Shown piece after piece: positions 1-8,635 of a DNA stretch of 64,000 nucleotides. Position numbers and translations under genes: made by a program. The notes beneath the pieces were generated by a model. The model was not told the DNA's origin and made no database searches. It worked only from the letters and a program-made list of their open reading frames with translations. Source of the DNA: Mesorhizobium sp. STM 4661 (GTDB taxonomy: Bacteria > Pseudomonadota > Alphaproteobacteria > Rhizobiales > Rhizobiaceae); assembly GCF_000359125.1 (NCBI RefSeq), contig NZ_CAAF010000032.1, positions 1-64,000 on the forward strand, written 5' to 3'. Position 1 is the stretch's first letter, and every line of letters begins with the position of its first letter.

Positions 1-3
1 GTC

Positions 4-720
4 TCAACCCGCGCTGTTCTGCGGATAGCAGATGATCGAGAGATAGCGCATCGGCAGAACCGTCAGCACTTCCGGCCCATGCGGCGCATCGGCGTCGAAG
101 AACAGGCTGTCGCCGGGCTTCATCGGATAGAGGTTGCTGCCGTGTCGGTAAACGACTTCGCCTTCGAGCATATAGAGGAACTCCATGCCCTCATGCTGGA
201 AGGTGGGGAAGACATCCGAATCCTCGGTCAGCGTGATCAGATAGGGCTCGACGACGACACCGCTGGTATTCGAGCCGATATGTCCCAGCAGATTGTACTG
301 GTGGCCGGCGCGCGTGCCGCGGCGCTCGACATCAAGCCCTTCGCCGGCCTTGACGAAGACAGCGCTGCGCTCCTCTTCGAAGCGGCGAAAGAAGGCGGTG
401 ACGGGAACGCCGAGCGCGCGCGACAGCGCCTGCAAGGTCGTCAGCGACGGTGAGGTGATGCCGTTTTCGATCTTCGACAGCATGCCGAGCGAAATATCGG
501 TGGCGACGGCAAGATCGGCGACCGTGATGCCGAGCTTCTTGCGGAACGCCCGCACCTCGCGGCCGATCGCAACCTCCAGCACCTTTTCGCGAGTATCGCG
601 AATGGCATGCGGGTTCTGGGTGAGCGGTGTGCGGATGGTTCGCCCGTCGGCTGCCTTGGGCAATGGCTTGGTCTTGGCCGCGGCGATGCCAGGCTTGGAA
701 TCTGAAGACTTTTTCGCCAT
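4..720 (-). CDS. XRE-family regulator with C-terminal cupin domain
   Basis: A 238-residue DNA-binding protein. An XRE-type helix-turn-helix lies at about residues 50-110 (AFRKKLGITVADLA, then GMLSKIENG), and a cupin sensor domain at about 150-235 (HEGMEFLYMLEGEV, PGDSLFFDADAPHG). This architecture is common in regulators of amine, polyamine and amino-acid catabolism, where the cupin binds a small ligand. The gene is divergent from the trimethylamine monooxygenase gene with 261 bases between them, so I infer that it controls that gene and itself. The lysine-rich N-terminal 40 residues look disordered. The start is the only ATG that gives the full domain. Ligand and sign of regulation cannot be read from the sequence. 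Confidence 0.85.
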   Translation of the reverse strand: MAKKSSDSKPGIAAAKTKPLPKAADGRTIRTPLTQNPHAIRDTREKVLEVAIGREVRAFRKKLGITVADLAVATDISLGMLSKIENGITSPSLTTLQALSRALGVPVTAFFRRFEEERSAVFVKAGEGLDVERRGTRAGHQYNLLGHIGSNTSGVVVEPYLITLTEDSDVFPTFQHEGMEFLYMLEGEVVYRHGSNLYPMKPGDSLFFDADAPHGPEVLTVLPMRYLSIICYPQNSAG

Positions 721-748
721 GTCGCCGCCCCGAACCCTGTGGATTTAT

Positions 749-763
749 TTCACTCAAGGTGAA
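749..763. promoter_or_regulatory. Candidate operator of the XRE-cupin regulator
   Basis: Perfect inverted repeat TTCAC-TCAAG-GTGAA in the divergent intergenic region, 29 bases upstream of the regulator start. A second, looser palindrome (TTTC-GTTAGG-GAAA) lies just before the monooxygenase ribosome-binding site at about 950. Either could be the regulator's binding site; this is inferred from position and symmetry only. Confidence 0.4.
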
Positions 764-902
764 CATATTCGTTGCCGATACATGAGCGCAACCGCCGCAA
801 CAAGCCCTGCGCGACGGATTGCCCGGTTTTCCCGATGTTTGGTCCGCGACCGCTTTTCCCCGAAAGTTGCGATCGTGCAACGCTGTTTCGACGCAAGCCC
901 TG

Positions 903-930
903 TTGACAGCGCGGGAGCGCCAATTACTGT
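903..930 (+). promoter_or_regulatory. Possible promoter of the monooxygenase gene
   Basis: TTGACA at 903-908 is a consensus -35 hexamer. TACTGT at 925-930 follows after 16 bases as a weak -10. It lies 52 bases upstream of the ATG at 982, and the ribosome-binding site GGGAGG precedes that ATG. The -10 match is poor, so the call is tentative. Confidence 0.35.
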
Positions 931-981
931 CCCTGTCAGTGAAATTTGTTTCGTTAGGGAAATCAGAACGGGAGGTCCGCA

Positions 982-2340
982 ATGAAAAGTCGTGTTGCCG
1001 TCATTGGTGCCGGACCGTCCGGTCTGGCGCAGCTCAGGGCCTTCAAATCGGCGGCCGACAAGGGCGCCGATATTCCCGAGGTCGTCTGCTTTGAAAAGCA
1101 GTCCGACTGGGGCGGCCTGTGGAACTACACCTGGCGCACCGGCCTCGACGAGCACGGTGACCCGGTGCATGGCTCGATGTACCGCTACCTCTGGTCGAAC
1201 GGGCCGAAGGAATGTCTCGAATTCGCCGACTACACGTTCGAGGAGCATTTCGGCCGGCCGATCGGCTCCTATCCGCCGCGCGCCGTGCTGTGGGACTACA
1301 TCAAGGGCCGCGTCGAAAAATCCGGCGTGCGCAAATGGGTGCGTTTCAACAGCCCGGTGCGCATGGTCACTTTCTCGGACGAGACGAAGAAGTTCACCGT
1401 CACCGCGCATGACCGCGCCAACGACGTCACCTACTCCGAGGAGTTCGACAATGTCGTCGTCGCCTCCGGGCATTTCTCGGTGCCCAACGTGCCTTATTTC
1501 GAGGGCTTCTCGACCTTCAACGGCCGCATCCTGCACAGCCATGATTTCCGCGACGCCATGGAATTCAAGGGCAAGGACATATTGATCATCGGCCGTTCCT
1601 ATTCGGCCGAGGACATCGGTTCGCAATGCTACAAATACGGCGCCAAATCCATCACCTCCAGCTATCGCTCCAAGCCAATGGGCTTCAAATGGCCGGAGAA
1701 CTGGAAGGAAGTGCCGCTGCTGCAGAAGGTCGTCGGCAAGACGGCGCATTTCAAGGACGGCAGCACCAGGGAGGTCGACGCCATCATCCTGTGCACCGGC
1801 TACCTCCACGCCTTCCCGTTCCTCACCGACGATTTGAAGCTCAAGACCGCCAACCGCATGTGGCCGGATAGTCTCTATGAGGGCGTCGTCTGGGAGAAGA
1901 ACCCGAAGCTTTCCTATATCGGCATGCAGGACCAGTTCTACACCTTCAACATGTTCGACGCGCAGGCCTGGTTTGCCCGCGATGTCATCATGGGCCGCAT
2001 CAAGCTGCCTTCGGCCGAGGCGATGACCGCGCACGGCGCGAAATGGCGGGCGCGCGAGGAGACGCTGGAAGACGCCGAGCAGATGATCTGGTTCCAGGGC
2101 GACTACACCAAGGAATTGATGGACCAGACCGACTATCCCGGCTTCGACGTCGAGGCTGTCAACCAGACCTTCATGGAGTGGGAACACCACAAGATGGAGA
2201 ACATCATGACGTTCCGCGACAATGCCTACCGCTCGCTGATGACCGGTACGATGGCGCCTCTGCACCATACGCCCTGGCTGCAGGCCATGGACGATTCGAT
2301 GGAGAGCTATCTCGAAGTGAAGGGCGTGGCGGCGGAGTAG
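982..2340 (+). CDS. tmm: Flavin-containing monooxygenase, trimethylamine monooxygenase type
   Basis: A 452-residue class B flavoprotein monooxygenase expected to oxidise trimethylamine to trimethylamine N-oxide with NADPH and O2 in the cytoplasm. Visible motifs are the FAD-binding GAGPSG (residues 9-14), the FMO signature [11 protein letters not shown] (179-189), an NADPH-binding GRSYSAED (204-211) and CTGY near residue 265. The length and the segment [12 protein letters not shown] fit bacterial Tmm better than Baeyer-Villiger enzymes or plant FMOs. Next to it, on the other strand, is a three-gene betaine-class ABC importer in the TMAO-uptake arrangement known from marine Roseobacter (tmoXVW with tmm). 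The TMAO demethylase gene tdm is not in this window. A GGGAGG ribosome-binding site supports the start. Confidence 0.82.
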   Translation: MKSRVAVIGAGPSGLAQLRAFKSAADKGADIPEVVCFEKQSDWGGLWNYTWRTGLDEHGDPVHGSMYRYLWSNGPKECLEFADYTFEEHFGRPIGSYPPRAVLWDYIKGRVEKSGVRKWVRFNSPVRMVTFSDETKKFTVTAHDRANDVTYSEEFDNVVVASGHFSVPNVPYFEGFSTFNGRILHSHDFRDAMEFKGKDILIIGRSYSAEDIGSQCYKYGAKSITSSYRSKPMGFKWPENWKEVPLLQKVVGKTAHFKDGSTREVDAIILCTGYLHAFPFLTDDLKLKTANRMWPDSLYEGVVWEKNPKLSYIGMQDQFYTFNMFDAQAWFARDVIMGRIKLPSAEAMTAHGAKWRAREETLEDAEQMIWFQGDYTKELMDQTDYPGFDVEAVNQTFMEWEHHKMENIMTFRDNAYRSLMTGTMAPLHHTPWLQAMDDSMESYLEVKGVAAE

Positions 2341-2411
2341 GTTACGTTGAGGATAAAGTCGGTTCTGCTTAATCGACGACTGGCTGCTAGTAGAGGCATC
2401 TCAGTTTTAGA

Positions 2412-3050
2412 TTAGCGTTTCTTCCTAAATTTCCGGAGGTCTGTTTCGAGTGTATAGTAAGTAGTTCCTCTATTATTTCCCTTTGTCTTTAATTCGTTGG
2501 ATGACACCATAGCACGAACAGTAGATTGTACCAGTGTTTTGTCCTCTGATGTTGCCAAGGCCAATTTCGCTAAGTTTAAGCCGGGCACATTTTTCAGAGC
2601 GTCGTTGATTCGTATCTTGAGTGTATCAGAAGCAGAGTCCGACCGACTTGTAAGTGGTGGGGCCTCTTGCCGAATCAGAATCATAAGTTTTGCTTCGAGG
2701 TCAGAATTCGAGATATACTGAATTCGATCTATTCCTTTTATATCCGATGGTACTTCCTGGTTCTGATCTAGTCTAGGATTCAAAAGTATAAAATATCTCT
2801 TAGACAATCCAATAGCTATACCAAGTTCAAGGGCAACGTTAGGATTCCATCCTGTTATGTCAAAGAGTGAAATGTCAGAGCTTCTTATATATTCTGTGAT
2901 TTTATGGAGTATATGATCGCTCGTAATCTGCTCGTCCGCAAATTTGAAGGTTACAGGGTAGGTTTTCGAAACAGAAGAAAACGTCGCCTTGTAGTCATCT
3001 AGCGGAAAAATTTTGTAAGGGCAGGCTACGAATACGCTAAGTTTAGACAT
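2412..3050 (-). CDS. Nucleoside deoxyribosyltransferase/TIR-like fold protein with C-terminal winged helix
   Basis: A 212-residue protein of unknown function. The N-terminal 130 residues look like a Rossmann-type NDT/TIR-like domain: first strand KLSVFVACPY, then SSDISLFDITG followed by NPNVALELGIAIGL, where the Glu of ELG occupies the place of the catalytic acid in such folds. Residues 140-212 resemble a winged helix-turn-helix (DTLKIRINDAL, VQSTVRAMVSSNEL). The start ATG at 3050 is preceded by AGGGGG; the same frame stays open far upstream, but that part is antisense to the permease gene. The DNA is much richer in A+T than both neighbours, which points to recent transfer. Related domains occur in prokaryotic immunity, but I cannot assign a function. 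Confidence 0.72.
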   Translation of the reverse strand: MSKLSVFVACPYKIFPLDDYKATFSSVSKTYPVTFKFADEQITSDHILHKITEYIRSSDISLFDITGWNPNVALELGIAIGLSKRYFILLNPRLDQNQEVPSDIKGIDRIQYISNSDLEAKLMILIRQEAPPLTSRSDSASDTLKIRINDALKNVPGLNLAKLALATSEDKTLVQSTVRAMVSSNELKTKGNNRGTTYYTLETDLRKFRKKR

Positions 3051-3154
3051 TTTGATCGTTCCCCCTAATGAATAAAGATAGGTGACTCTACTCGAATCCG
3101 CAGAGAACATTAACGTTTGAATTGCAGTAAAGTCGAGGCGACAAATCTGAAGCG

Positions 3155-5134
3155 CTACCCCAATCTCGCCCGCGCCTTCGCCGTCCACGCATTGAACAGC
3201 CGGTCGGCGACAATGCCGATGAAGGCGATGGCCAGCCCTGCAACGATGCCGCGGCCGGAATCGGCCTTGGACAGCGCGATGAACACTTCCTGGCCGAGAT
3301 CGCGGGTGCCGACCATGGCGCAGATGATGATCATCGCCAGTGCCATCAGGATCGTCTGGTTGACGCCGAGCATGATCTCCGGCAGCGCCAGCGGCAGTTG
3401 CACGCGAAAGAAGGTCTGGCGCTTGGTGCAGCCCGACACCTTGGCCGCCTCGATCAGTGCCGGCGGCACCTGCCTGATGCCGAGATTGGTGTAGCGGATG
3501 GCCGGCACCACGGCGAAGGCGACGGTGGCGATCATCGCTGTGACGTCGCCGACCCTGAACAGCATCACCACCGGGATGATGAAGCAGAAGGACGGCAGTA
3601 CCTGCAGCGTGTCGATGATGGGCGTCACGATCTTCTCGAAACGGTCGCTGCGCGCCGCCATCAGCCCGACCGGAATGCCGATCAGGCAAGCGATGAAGGC
3701 CGAGATGCCGCAGAGATAGACCGTCGCCATGGTCTTTTCCCAGAGACCGGTGACGGCGCAGAAGGCGGTCAGCGCGGCGACGAGAGCAGCAAGGCGCCAG
3801 CCTGAAAGCTGGTAGCCGGCAAGGCCGAGCAGGAATACCGCTCCTAGCCACGGAAAGCCTTCGCAGAAGGCGCGCACCGGGTTCAGCACATTGAGGATGA
3901 GCGCCACCCGGAAGGCTTCGATCGTGTCGAAGAAATTGAGCGTGATCCAGTTTACCGCTGCCTTCCAAAGCGGCGCGGTGGTGAGGGTCATCGCTTTCGG
4001 CAGCGCCGCGAACGCTGGCACGAACAGGCCAAGCAGCGTCGTGATGGCGAGGATGGCGATGGCAAGCGTCAGATTGGGATAGCGCCGCCAGAAGCTTCGG
4101 CTGGCCTCCTGATGGACACTGCCCTTTGCCTGCTTGTGCGCGATAGCCTGGCTCAGCCGGTCGAGCGCGATGGCCAGCGCGACGATGGCCAGGCCGGCTT
4201 CCATCGCCTCGCCGACCTTCAGCGCGCGCAGCGCCAGGAGCACGTCGTAGCCGAGGCCGCCGGCGCCGATCATCGAGGCGATGATCACCATGTTCAGCGC
4301 CAGCATGATGACCTGGTTGACGCCGACCATCAGCGTCGGCCGCGCCGACGGCAACAGCACCTTCCAAAGTTTCTGGCGCGCCGTGCAGCCGGCCATCTCG
4401 CTGAAATCGTCGATCTCGGACGGCACCCTGGACAGGCCGAGCATCGTCGCCCGCACCATCGGCGGCGTGGCGAAGATGGCGGTCGCGATCATCGCCGAAA
4501 CCGGGCTGTTGCCGAACAAAAGCAGCATCGGGATCAGGTAGGCGAAGGTCGGGATCGTCTGCATCAGGTCGAGCGCGGGCGAGATGATGAGCCTCTCGGC
4601 CCAGGGCTTGCGCCATGCCCAGATGCCCACGAACAGGCCGGTGACGATGCAGAACGGCACGGCGATCGAGATCAGCCCGAGCGTCAGCATGGCGCTGGTC
4701 CATTGGCCGAATAGCGCGATGTAAAGGAAGCAGCCGCCGACCAGCGCGCCGAGCTTCCAGTCGCCGGCGGCGCGTCCGGCGAGATATGCGGCGGCGCAGA
4801 CGCCGACCCAGGACAGGCGCGGCAGCACCAACATGTCCGCGCCATGGCCGATCTTGAAATTCTTGGCCAGCAGGCTGAGCGCGAAATCCAGCGGCACGCC
4901 AAGCACAGCGGTGATCGAGCGGGTCAGCCAGGAGAAGTTCGACTTTATCCAGCGCATCAGCGCGCTGACCCAGTCGGCGACCGGAACGACCGCCTCAGCC
5001 GGATAGTTGACGGCCCAGGGCAGGCTCTCTTGCAGCAGGAACACGAGGAGCACGGCGGCGAGCGCGCAGGCCCAGATCGCCAGCCAGCGTTGAACCGGCG
5101 GCCTGGATTCGCTGGCGCTTGCCGTCACCGTCAT
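3155..5134 (-). CDS. tmoV: Betaine/TMAO-class ABC transporter permease, two fused permease domains
   Basis: A 659-residue inner-membrane protein with two tandem BPD-type permease modules, at about residues 130-340 and 430-650. Each carries an EAA-like loop (EMAGCTARQKLWKVLLPSARP and EAAKVSGCTKRQTFFRVQLPLALPE). The N-terminus has one hydrophobic helix. Most ProU/OpuA permeases are single-domain, about 280-350 residues; a fused form of this size matches the TMAO permease gene described beside tmm. The stop overlaps nothing, while its 5' end overlaps the ATPase gene by 4 bases (ATGA), so the two are translationally coupled. Choline, carnitine or glycine betaine are possible alternative substrates. 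Confidence 0.8.
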   Translation of the reverse strand: MTVTASASESRPPVQRWLAIWACALAAVLLVFLLQESLPWAVNYPAEAVVPVADWVSALMRWIKSNFSWLTRSITAVLGVPLDFALSLLAKNFKIGHGADMLVLPRLSWVGVCAAAYLAGRAAGDWKLGALVGGCFLYIALFGQWTSAMLTLGLISIAVPFCIVTGLFVGIWAWRKPWAERLIISPALDLMQTIPTFAYLIPMLLLFGNSPVSAMIATAIFATPPMVRATMLGLSRVPSEIDDFSEMAGCTARQKLWKVLLPSARPTLMVGVNQVIMLALNMVIIASMIGAGGLGYDVLLALRALKVGEAMEAGLAIVALAIALDRLSQAIAHKQAKGSVHQEASRSFWRRYPNLTLAIAILAITTLLGLFVPAFAALPKAMTLTTAPLWKAAVNWITLNFFDTIEAFRVALILNVLNPVRAFCEGFPWLGAVFLLGLAGYQLSGWRLAALVAALTAFCAVTGLWEKTMATVYLCGISAFIACLIGIPVGLMAARSDRFEKIVTPIIDTLQVLPSFCFIIPVVMLFRVGDVTAMIATVAFAVVPAIRYTNLGIRQVPPALIEAAKVSGCTKRQTFFRVQLPLALPEIMLGVNQTILMALAMIIICAMVGTRDLGQEVFIALSKADSGRGIVAGLAIAFIGIVADRLFNAWTAKARARLG

Positions 5135-6210
5135 GCGCCGGCTCTCGGGCGCTCTATGCCGGCCAGCAGATCGATCACCGCTTGCGGCGTCACTTCGCCG
5201 ATCGGCTTGCCGGTGCCGTTGACCACGGCGAATGGCTTGCCGGCGGCAACGATATCAGCCGAGAAGCTTGATATCTTGGCATCAGGCGCCACGACACCGC
5301 CATGCTCTGAGCCGTCGCAGGCGCGCATCAGGCTCTTTGCCGAGATCACCTTGGCGCGGTGGACGTCGCGGGTGAATTCGGCGACATAATCGGTCGCCGG
5401 ATTGACCACCAGCTCTTCCGGCGTGCCGATCTGGATGATCTCGCCGTCCTTCATGATGGCGATGCGGTCGGCCAGCCGGATGGCTTCGTCGAAATCATGG
5501 GTGATGAAGACGACGGTCTTGCGCAGCATGGTCTGCAGTCGCATCAGCTCGTCCTGCATCTCGCGGCGGATCAGCGGATCGAGCGCCGAGAACGGCTCGT
5601 CGAGGAACCATATCTCCGGCTTGGTGGCGAGGCTGCGGGCGATGCCGACACGCTGCTGCTGGCCGCCGGACAGCTCGCGCGGATAGAAATGCTCGCGGCC
5701 GCTCAAGCCGACAAGTTCGATGACCTCGCGGGCCCGCTTTTCGCGCGTTGGCCGGTCCTGTCCCTGGATGCCGAGTGGAAAGGCGATGTTCTCCAGCACG
5801 TTGAGATGCGGCAGCAGGGCAAAATTCTGGAACACCATGCCCATGCGGTGGCGCCTGAGCTCGATCAGCGCGGCATCGGAAATCTTCAGCAGATCCTTGC
5901 CCTCGAACTCGACCTTGCCATGCGTCGGCTCGACCAGCCGCGACATGCAGCGCACCAGCGTCGATTTGCCGGAGCCGGACAGGCCCATGATGATGAAAAT
6001 CTCGCCCTGGCGGATTTCGAGGTCGACGGCGCGTACCGCGCCGACCAGCCCAGCCGCCGCGACCTCCGCCATGCTGGCCTTGCCGTCGCGCTCGCGGATG
6101 AAATTGGCCGCGTTCGCCCCAAACAGCTTCCACACATTGCGGCAGGCAAGCTTGATCGGCCGGGCATCCTTGCCGGCCGTTTTGAGACCCAGTTCAGTCG
6201 CTTCGCTCAT
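5131..6210 (-). CDS. tmoW: Betaine/TMAO-class ABC transporter ATP-binding protein
   Basis: A 359-residue ATPase of the ProV/OpuAA class. Walker A is GLSGSGKST (residues 76-84), the Q-loop is in FQNFALLPH, the signature LSGGQ begins at 180, Walker B WFLDEP at 201, and the H-loop is in ITHDFDEA. The C-terminal 90 residues (VAEFTRDVHRAKV onward, then PDAKISSF) resemble the CBS-type regulatory region of this class. An N-terminal extension of about 55 residues before the Walker domain is also usual for ProV. It is the middle gene of the importer, overlapping the permease by 4 bases; a large hairpin repeat separates it from the binding-protein gene. Confidence 0.87.
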   Translation of the reverse strand: MSEATELGLKTAGKDARPIKLACRNVWKLFGANAANFIRERDGKASMAEVAAAGLVGAVRAVDLEIRQGEIFIIMGLSGSGKSTLVRCMSRLVEPTHGKVEFEGKDLLKISDAALIELRRHRMGMVFQNFALLPHLNVLENIAFPLGIQGQDRPTREKRAREVIELVGLSGREHFYPRELSGGQQQRVGIARSLATKPEIWFLDEPFSALDPLIRREMQDELMRLQTMLRKTVVFITHDFDEAIRLADRIAIMKDGEIIQIGTPEELVVNPATDYVAEFTRDVHRAKVISAKSLMRACDGSEHGGVVAPDAKISSFSADIVAAGKPFAVVNGTGKPIGEVTPQAVIDLLAGIERPRAGA

Positions 6211-6253
6211 GCAGTCGGCCTTCTGGAATCCGAAGAAGTCACATTGGCAAAGA

Positions 6254-6374
6254 CCCCCTCATCCGGCCGCTTCGCGGCCACCTTCTCCCCGAGGGGAGAA
6301 GAGGTCGCCGGCGCCGACATTTGCCTCTTCTCCCCAGCGGGGAGAAGGTGGCCGCGAAGCGGCCGGATGAGGGG
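6254..6374. repeat. Long palindromic intergenic repeat (RIME-like stem-loop)
   Basis: Two arms of about 51 bases (6254-6304 and 6324-6374) are near-perfect reverse complements around a 19-base loop. They begin CCCCCTCATCCGGCCGCTTC and end with its complement. The element sits between the binding-protein gene and the ATPase gene of one operon, so it could act as an mRNA processing or stabilising structure. Repeats of this look are scattered in rhizobial genomes. Confidence 0.85.
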
Positions 6375-6405
6375 GCCTCACATGCGAGAGCCTGGAGCAA
6401 GAAAC

Positions 6406-6423
6406 CCGGCCCCCGAGGGCCGG
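6406..6423 (-). terminator. Hairpin downstream of the binding-protein gene
   Basis: CCGGCCC-CCGA-GGGCCGG lies 26 bases past the binding-protein stop. On the minus strand the stem extends through CAAGAGAT and GTTTCTTG. The T-run is weak, so it may attenuate rather than end transcription and favour high expression of the binding protein over the downstream ATPase and permease. Confidence 0.45.
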
Positions 6424-6448
6424 ATCTCTTGGTTTCCAGTCGGAACGA

Positions 6449-7423
6449 TCACTGCGCCCAGGCTTTCCAGTCGGCCTCATGGGCCGCGATCCAGGCGGCG
6501 GCGACGTCTTCCGGCGTCTTGCCGCCGAGATCGATCTCGCCGCTCATCTTGTTGAGCTCGTCGGTGTCGACCGTGTAGGCCTTCGCGACCTTGTAGGCGA
6601 CCGGCCATTTGTCCTTCATGCCGGCCCAGGAATATTTCCAGATCTCGCCATGCGGCTTGCCGCAGTCATATTTGGCATCGGGATTTGCGCCCCATTTCGG
6701 GTCGTTGTAGCACTCCGTCGTATATTCGGGGAATTCGACCCACTCGCCCTTGTATTTGGCCGGCGCCCAATGCGGCGAATAGACCCAAAGCATGATCGGC
6801 GCCTTGCGCTGATAGGCTGAATCGAGCTCCGCGAACATCGCCGCGTCGGTGCCGGCATGGATGACGGTGAAGGGCAGCTTCAGCGCGACGACGCGCTCGT
6901 CGTCGTAGCCTTCCCATGTCACGGGTCCGCCAAGATAGCGACCGCTCGGCGCCGTTTCCGCCGTCGAAAATGCCTCGGCGCATTTCGGCTCCTTCAGCGC
7001 TTCCCAGTTCGGCAGGCCGGGGCACTTTTCCTTCATGTATTCGGGGAACCACCACTCTTCCTTGGCCTTCGGCCCGAGCGCGCCGAGCCGCTCGGTCTGC
7101 CCGGTCGCATCGGAGGCCTTCATGGCTTCGCCGGCCGTCGTATCCCAGAACTCCATGCCGACATCGAGATCGCCATTGGTTAGGCCGGTGGTCAGGCTGG
7201 AGAGATAATCGGCGGTCGGGTACTCGACCGTGTAGCCGAGCTTTTCAAGGATACCGCCGAGGATCTTGGCGTTCAGATTGACGCTGGTCCAGTCGAACAG
7301 CGCGATCTTGATCGGGTCGTTGGATTCAGGTGCGGCCGCTTGCGCCGCCGGCGTCAGCGCGCTTGCCGCGGCAAGTGCCAAGGCTCCCATTGATAAATTC
7401 GAAATCAAACTCCGAAATGACAT
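6449..7423 (-). CDS. tmoX: Betaine/TMAO-class periplasmic substrate-binding protein
   Basis: A 324-residue periplasmic protein of the OpuAC/ProX class. A Sec signal peptide covers about residues 1-29 (hydrophobic MGALALAAASAL, cleavage near AQA-AA). The mature part has many tryptophans (FDWTS, GMEFWDTT, KEEWWFPEY, VYSPHWAP), which fits an aromatic cage for a quaternary or N-oxide amine. A cysteine-containing loop (EKCPGLPNW, EPKCAEAF) is also present. GGGGA precedes the ATG. It is first in the importer operon. TMAO is the favoured ligand because of the neighbouring tmm; glycine betaine or choline cannot be excluded from sequence. Confidence 0.85.
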   Translation of the reverse strand: MSFRSLISNLSMGALALAAASALTPAAQAAAPESNDPIKIALFDWTSVNLNAKILGGILEKLGYTVEYPTADYLSSLTTGLTNGDLDVGMEFWDTTAGEAMKASDATGQTERLGALGPKAKEEWWFPEYMKEKCPGLPNWEALKEPKCAEAFSTAETAPSGRYLGGPVTWEGYDDERVVALKLPFTVIHAGTDAAMFAELDSAYQRKAPIMLWVYSPHWAPAKYKGEWVEFPEYTTECYNDPKWGANPDAKYDCGKPHGEIWKYSWAGMKDKWPVAYKVAKAYTVDTDELNKMSGEIDLGGKTPEDVAAAWIAAHEADWKAWAQ

Positions 7424-7837
7424 GCTAGTTCCCCTGTCAAACTCTGGTGAAGATTATCGTCCATTCCCTTCTTGCGTCTTTTTTGATTGTGTTGGAAACG
7501 CTGGTCGTTGCGCAAGGCCGTTGGCGCCACATTGCTGCCGGAACTGATGCCGGCGCGGAAGGCGTGGTGCCCGATTTGATGAGGATGTCGTGCGGGATGG
7601 GGCCGCCTCATGGCTGCCCATGGATTGCTGCGCGAGCAGTAGCAGTCAGCCGTGGATCGATCGCCGGTCTTACGGTGCTCTGTAACCTGCGAGCCATCAA
7701 GGTCCCATGATCCCTGGCTCGGCAAACCATCTGGCCCGCCAAAGCCGTTTCATGGGATGAAATTATATATACCAAGGTTCATATCATGCAACGCATAATG
7801 CTATTTCTGCGTGCAATTCGCTGCTGTTCGAGTGTCC
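7424..7837. other. Intergenic region upstream of the importer operon
   Basis: 414 bases between the SDR stop and the binding-protein start, both on the minus strand. It must hold the importer promoter. An A+T-rich patch (about 7755-7810, with TTATATATA) lies close to the SDR stop. No convincing gene, consensus promoter or repeat was found; the short open frames here have no recognisable content. Confidence 0.6.
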
Positions 7838-8623
7838 TCACGACATGATCAGGCCGCCATCGACATTGATGGTCTGGCCGGTGATGTAGGCCGCGTCGTC
7901 GCTGGCCAGAAAGCTGACCAGGCCTGAGACGTCCTCGCCGCTGCCGGCGCGGCCCATCGGGATATTCTTCACCCATTCGGCCATCAACTCGCCGGGCTTG
8001 TAATCACCCATCAGCTTGCCCCAGGCAGCGTCGTTATAGGCCCACATGTCGGTGTCGATGATGCCGGGACAGATCGCGTTGACGGTGATCTTCTCCTTGG
8101 CCACCTCCTTTGCCAGGCTCTGGGTGATGCCGACGACGCCGAATTTCGACGCCGCATAGTGCGGCGTGTAGATAAAACCTTGCCGCGCCTGGCCGGATGC
8201 GGTGTTGATCAGCCGGCCTCCTTCGCCATGCTTGCGGATGCGCGCGATCGCCTCCTGGCAGCACAGGAACACGCCCTTGGTGTTTACCGCCATCACCTTG
8301 TCCCATTCGGCTTCGGTCATTGCCTCGATCCTGGCGATGGTGATGACGCCGGCATTCTGCACCGAGATGTCGACGCGGCCGAATTCTTGTTCGGCCAGAT
8401 CGTAGAGCGCGGCGACCTCGTCCTTCCTGGTCACGTCCATCCGCAGCGACGCCACCTTGGCGCCTTCCGCTTTCAGGCAGGCGGCGACTTCGTCGACGCG
8501 CGGGTCGATGGCGCCGACGACGACGGCAGCGCCCTCGGCCGCGAAGCGCCTGGCCATGGCCGCGCCAATGCCGCCGCTGGCGCCCGTGATGACCGCCGTC
8601 TTTCCCTCAAACCGCTTCTGCAC
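7838..8623 (-). CDS. Short-chain dehydrogenase/reductase, probable polyol dehydrogenase (1)
   Basis: A 261-residue classical SDR: cofactor motif TGASGGIG (residues 14-21), NAG (about 90), catalytic Ser near TASGQ, YAASK (about 156-160) and the C-terminal signature VDGGLIMS. These enzymes oxidise a secondary alcohol with NAD(P). The gene follows another SDR gene by 12 bases and lies downstream of a sugar ABC importer, so I infer that it acts on the imported polyol or its keto product. It is only distantly like its neighbour SDR, so the two probably work on different substrates or positions. It is the last gene of the run. Confidence 0.85.
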   Translation of the reverse strand: MQKRFEGKTAVITGASGGIGAAMARRFAAEGAAVVVGAIDPRVDEVAACLKAEGAKVASLRMDVTRKDEVAALYDLAEQEFGRVDISVQNAGVITIARIEAMTEAEWDKVMAVNTKGVFLCCQEAIARIRKHGEGGRLINTASGQARQGFIYTPHYAASKFGVVGITQSLAKEVAKEKITVNAICPGIIDTDMWAYNDAAWGKLMGDYKPGELMAEWVKNIPMGRAGSGEDVSGLVSFLASDDAAYITGQTINVDGGLIMS

Positions 8624-8635
8624 TTTCCTGTTCTC

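Noticed and set aside
754..2268. 504-codon open frame on the minus strand across tmm
   Set aside because: It is antisense to tmm, is rich in repeated His/Arg/Gly stretches as shadows are, and no family motif is seen.
3051..4703. Upstream extension of the frame of the NDT-like gene
   Set aside because: The open frame continues over the permease gene on the same strand but in another frame, with no domain content. A ribosome-binding site precedes ATG 3050, where the recognisable domain begins.
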